This document shows, in pieces, positions 4,585 to 7,047 of a stretch of DNA of 7,047 bases. A model generated the notes under the pieces. The model was not told where the DNA came from and did no database searches. It worked only from the letters and a program-made list of their open reading frames with translations. This DNA is from Rubrivirga sp. (GTDB taxonomy: Bacteria > Bacteroidota > Rhodothermia > Rhodothermales > Rubricoccaceae), in the NCBI GenBank assembly GCA_012269805.1, contig JAAXJP010000228.1, positions 19,365 through 26,411 of the forward strand, given 5' to 3'. Positions within the stretch are counted from its first letter, which is position 1. Every line of letters begins with the position of its first letter. A program made the position numbers and the translations under genes.

Positions 4585-7047
4585 CAGGACGTGTTTATCA
4601 ACGAGTTCCACTACGACGACGCCGGCGCCGACGCCGGCGAGTTCGTCGAGATCGCAGGTCCTGCCGGTACGGACCTCACCGGGTGGACGGTCGAGTTGTA
4701 CAACGGCTCCAACGGCGACCTGTACGGCACGATTGGCCTCACAGGCACCATCGATGACGAGGGGGCCGGCTTTGGCGCCCTCTCGTTTGACCAGTCTGGC
4801 ATCCAGAACGGAAGCCCGGACGGGCTCGCGCTTATCGACGGAGGCGGAGCCGTCGTGCAGTTCCTCTCCTATGAAGGCTCGTTTACCGCCGACGCTGACA
4901 ATGGCGGCGTAGCGGGTGCGGCGGGCGCCACGAGCACGGACGTCGGTGTCGCCGAAGCTGGCAGTGAGCCCGACGGGCAATCCCTTCAGCTCACGGGGAC
5001 CGGCTCGCAGTACGGCGACTTTAGCTGGAGCGGCCCGAGCGACGCCTCCCCGGGCTCCGTCAACGCCGGGCAGACCTTCGAAGCCCCAGCCGGGGGCACG
5101 ACGCTCTCCGAGGGCGACCTCGCCATCATCGCCGTCGACCCCTACCTCGGCGGCGACGGCAACAACGACCAGTTCTCGTTTGTGCTCCTGACGGACGTCG
5201 CGGCCGGCACCGAGATCCGGTTCTCCGACTACGACTATTCCAGCGGTACGGACTCGTTTTCGGACAGCGGCAGCGACGGCGAGATCTTGGTGACGCTCCA
5301 GGCACTCCCGGCCGGGACCGTGGTCACCGTCAACGTGGGCGCGACGGTCGCGCTCGCGGACGGGACTCAGGGCACGGCAACCGTGAGCGAGGGGGGCTTC
5401 GGCCTCTCGCAGTGGTCTGGCGACACGGTTCTCGCGTTCCAGGGCGCCGGGTTCGTCTCCGGGAGCGCGAACCCGGTGGGCAGCCGAGACGACGACCTCC
5501 TCTTTTTCATCGACGCCGGCCACGGCCCCACTACGAGCGCGCCCTCCGTACTCGGTGCCGACGCCTTCACGTCGTTTACGAACCGGACGGTCGTGTACGA
5601 CGCCCGGCCTGAGGGCGCCGACGCCCCGACGTCCGGAACGGTCGACGCGCTGATCGACGCGTTCAACGAGCTGCTGAACTACGTCTCCCTGAACGGAGAC
5701 GTCGACCCGGAGGACTACCTCCCGGCCTCGTTCGACGTGATCTCGGACGCGCCGATGGTCTCCCTCGTCCTCTCCTCGGAGAGCGTCAGCGAAGACGGTG
5801 GGACCATTACGCTCCGGGCCATCCTGAGCGGGCCGGCGGACGGGGACGCGACGATCTCGATCGAGCCCAACCTCTTCGATGACGATCGGGCACGGTTCGG
5901 CGTCGACTACACCGTCTCCGACGACGTCCCCGGCACCCCTGGCCTTCAAATCCTCGTGCCCTCCGGTGCCATGGAGGGCGCCGTGACGATCACGGGCGTC
6001 CCGGACGGACTCCTTGAGGACGACGAATACGCTAGCCTCTTCGTCTCGAGCGTCTCGGGGAACGTCCAGGACCCCGAATGCGAGGGAGGGGAGATCGATC
6101 TCCGTACGTCGATGGCGAAGGACGACCGCACCGGCCTCGACGCGGACCTCGCCATGGGTCTGGGCGGCGGCGGTTGCGCCGTCTACTTCACCGTCGTCAA
6201 CGTCGGCGGGGAGGCCCCGGACGGCGACAACGGGACGCCGAGCGACGCGGGCAACCTTCTCGATGCCCCGCCCCTGGCGGTCACCGACGATGGCACCTCG
6301 TTCTTCGGGTTCCTTGGGAACGGCCCCGAGGCCGAGCCGGAGGACGACGTGGACTGCTACGCCTTCGACATCGTGGACCCGGCGGCGTTCGGCGCCGAGC
6401 TTTTCCGAGGCAACGACGCCCCGCTGGGCGACTCGCAGTTCCACCTGTTCACCGCGGCCGGCGAGTTCATCCTCTCCGACGACGACGGCGGGGACGGGCT
6501 CAACTCGCGGATCTACCCGGGCGAGTTCTCCGGGGACCCCGGGGCCCACGTCCTCTGCGTCACCAGCTTCAACAACGACCCGAGCAGGGACGAAGGTGGC
6601 TTCCTGACCGGATGGAGCAGTGGATACTCGTTCGGCGACTACCGCGTCGAGCTGACGGGGACCTCCGCTCCTGAGGGCGGCGGGACGGTCCGCTTCGCGC
6701 AGGTCCAGCAGGTCGTGAGCGAGGGGGCCGGCGAGGCCGTCCTCCTGCTCGAGACCGAGGGCGTCGCCGGGCCGACCCCGGTCACGGTCACGCTCGTCTC
6801 GGGCGACCCGGCCGACCTCGGCGGGTTCACTTCGACCACGGTGACGGTCGGCGGAGTCGGCTCGCCCGACCCGTTCGAGGTCCCGATCCCGGTCACCGAC
6901 GACTTCCTGCCGGAGGAGAACGAGACGTTCATCTTCCAGCTCTCATCCCCGGTGGCGTCCATCGACGGCGGCCTCTTCTCGCTCGTCGTCGTCGACAACG
7001 ACGGGGACCCGGTGACGGTCACGGTCCCGACCGGCGACGGCGGGCTC
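4504..7047 (+). CDS. Secreted lamin-tail/Calx-beta multidomain protein, 3' end outside window
   Basis: The frame is open from ATG 4504 to the window end, 848 codons. Order: signal peptide 1-27 (ASA|Q); lamin-tail (LTD)-like domain about 29-196, with INEFHYDDAGADAGEFVEI, DLTGWTVELYNG, GIQNGSPDG and GQSLQLTG; second beta domain about 201-415 (SEGDLAIIAVD, FSFVLLTDVAAGTEIRFSD), of a type often found beside LTDs; Calx-beta about 418-519; a region about 520-720 with a PPC-like core from DDVDCYAFDI (614-623) to SFGDYRVELTG; second Calx-beta about 730-832; then DPVTVTVPTGDGGL, identical to the neighbour. All four cysteines (526, 558, 618, 685) lie in the PPC-like region. LTDs often accompany secreted nucleases or phosphoesterases, but no such active site is visible. 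Only one lysine (K539) occurs. By analogy with the upstream gene, a T9SS sorting domain should follow beyond the window; this is inference. Confidence 0.95.
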   Translation, partial: MTLLPFSRTPLLLAVAAVAFAAAPASAQDVFINEFHYDDAGADAGEFVEIAGPAGTDLTGWTVELYNGSNGDLYGTIGLTGTIDDEGAGFGALSFDQSGIQNGSPDGLALIDGGGAVVQFLSYEGSFTADADNGGVAGAAGATSTDVGVAEAGSEPDGQSLQLTGTGSQYGDFSWSGPSDASPGSVNAGQTFEAPAGGTTLSEGDLAIIAVDPYLGGDGNNDQFSFVLLTDVAAGTEIRFSDYDYSSGTDSFSDSGSDGEILVTLQALPAGTVVTVNVGATVALADGTQGTATVSEGGFGLSQWSGDTVLAFQGAGFVSGSANPVGSRDDDLLFFIDAGHGPTTSAPSVLGADAFTSFTNRTVVYDARPEGADAPTSGTVDALIDAFNELLNYVSLNGDVDPEDYLPASFDVISDAPMVSLVLSSESVSEDGGTITLRAILSGPADGDATISIEPNLFDDDRARFGVDYTVSDDVPGTPGLQILVPSGAMEGAVTITGVPDGLLEDDEYASLFVSSVSGNVQDPECEGGEIDLRTSMAKDDRTGLDADLAMGLGGGGCAVYFTVVNVGGEAPDGDNGTPSDAGNLLDAPPLAVTDDGTSFFGFLGNGPEAEPEDDVDCYAFDIVDPAAFGAELFRGNDAPLGDSQFHLFTAAGEFILSDDDGGDGLNSRIYPGEFSGDPGAHVLCVTSFNNDPSRDEGGFLTGWSSGYSFGDYRVELTGTSAPEGGGTVRFAQVQQVVSEGAGEAVLLLETEGVAGPTPVTVTLVSGDPADLGGFTSTTVTVGGVGSPDPFEVPIPVTDDFLPEENETFIFQLSSPVASIDGGLFSLVVVDNDGDPVTVTVPTGDGGL
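6781..7047 (+). repeat. Calx-beta/VTVTVPTGDGG module, copy 2 (shared with 2698-2994)
   Basis: This is the partner of the upstream copy. Identity is exact over 6781-6816, 6894-6924 and 6993-7047 and reaches the last base of the window, so the shared region very likely continues downstream. The intervening segments (for example 6817-6893) are clearly diverged from the first copy. Confidence 0.9.

Noticed and set aside
4513..6549. 678-codon open frame on the - strand opposite the lamin-tail gene
   Set aside because: Same register effect: it ends at the sense TTA codon at 4513-4515. The + strand frame has a signal peptide and recognisable domains; the - strand frame has neither.
1..7047. Defence system, CRISPR array, insertion sequence, tRNA or rRNA
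   Set aside because: No regularly spaced repeats, no terminal inverted repeats with a transposase, and no RNA gene signatures were seen. The only repeats are coding duplications in the secreted-protein genes.

Overview
The window is from a very GC-rich bacterium. The best clue to its identity is the second gene, which ends in a type A C-terminal sorting domain of the type IX secretion system (T9SS), a machine found in Bacteroidota and relatives. High GC, near-exclusive G/C third codon positions, acidic secreted proteins and starts without a Shine-Dalgarno sequence together suggest a marine Rhodothermota-like lineage such as Rubricoccaceae. That placement is inference; no marker gene is present. 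All three genes lie on the + strand.

Layout. Positions 1-1029 hold the C-terminal ~70% of a class I CPD photolyase (DNA repair). A 246-base gap (1030-1275) carries a short inverted repeat, a possible promoter and a pyrimidine-rich leader. Positions 1276-4305 encode a complete 1009-residue secreted multidomain protein: signal peptide, unrecognised N-terminal region, large beta-rich domain, Calx-beta domain, a duplicated beta module, a further beta domain and the T9SS sorting domain. A 198-base gap (4306-4503) holds a 14-bp all-G/C stem, probably a terminator, and an AT-rich island just upstream of the next start. Positions 4504-7047 encode at least 848 residues of a second secreted protein, cut by the window end: signal peptide, lamin-tail-like domain, a second beta domain, Calx-beta, a PPC-like domain with four cysteines, a second Calx-beta, and the first residues of the module also present in its neighbour.

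How they fit together. The photolyase looks like an unrelated neighbour. The two secreted genes are relatives at their 3' ends: both encode the same Calx-beta plus 'VTVTVPTGDGG' module, with blocks of exact DNA identity of 36, 31 and 55 bases, while their N-terminal halves are unrelated. They look like tandem T9SS cargo built by attaching different N-terminal domains to a common C-terminal cassette. No enzymatic active site was recognised in either; surface or adhesive roles are plausible but unproven.

The most notable observations are that the 1009-residue protein contains no lysine and its neighbour only one in 848 visible residues, that third-position composition steps up sharply where the shared cassette begins, and that exact-identity blocks lie between diverged stretches. 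I found no defence system, CRISPR array, mobile element or RNA gene.
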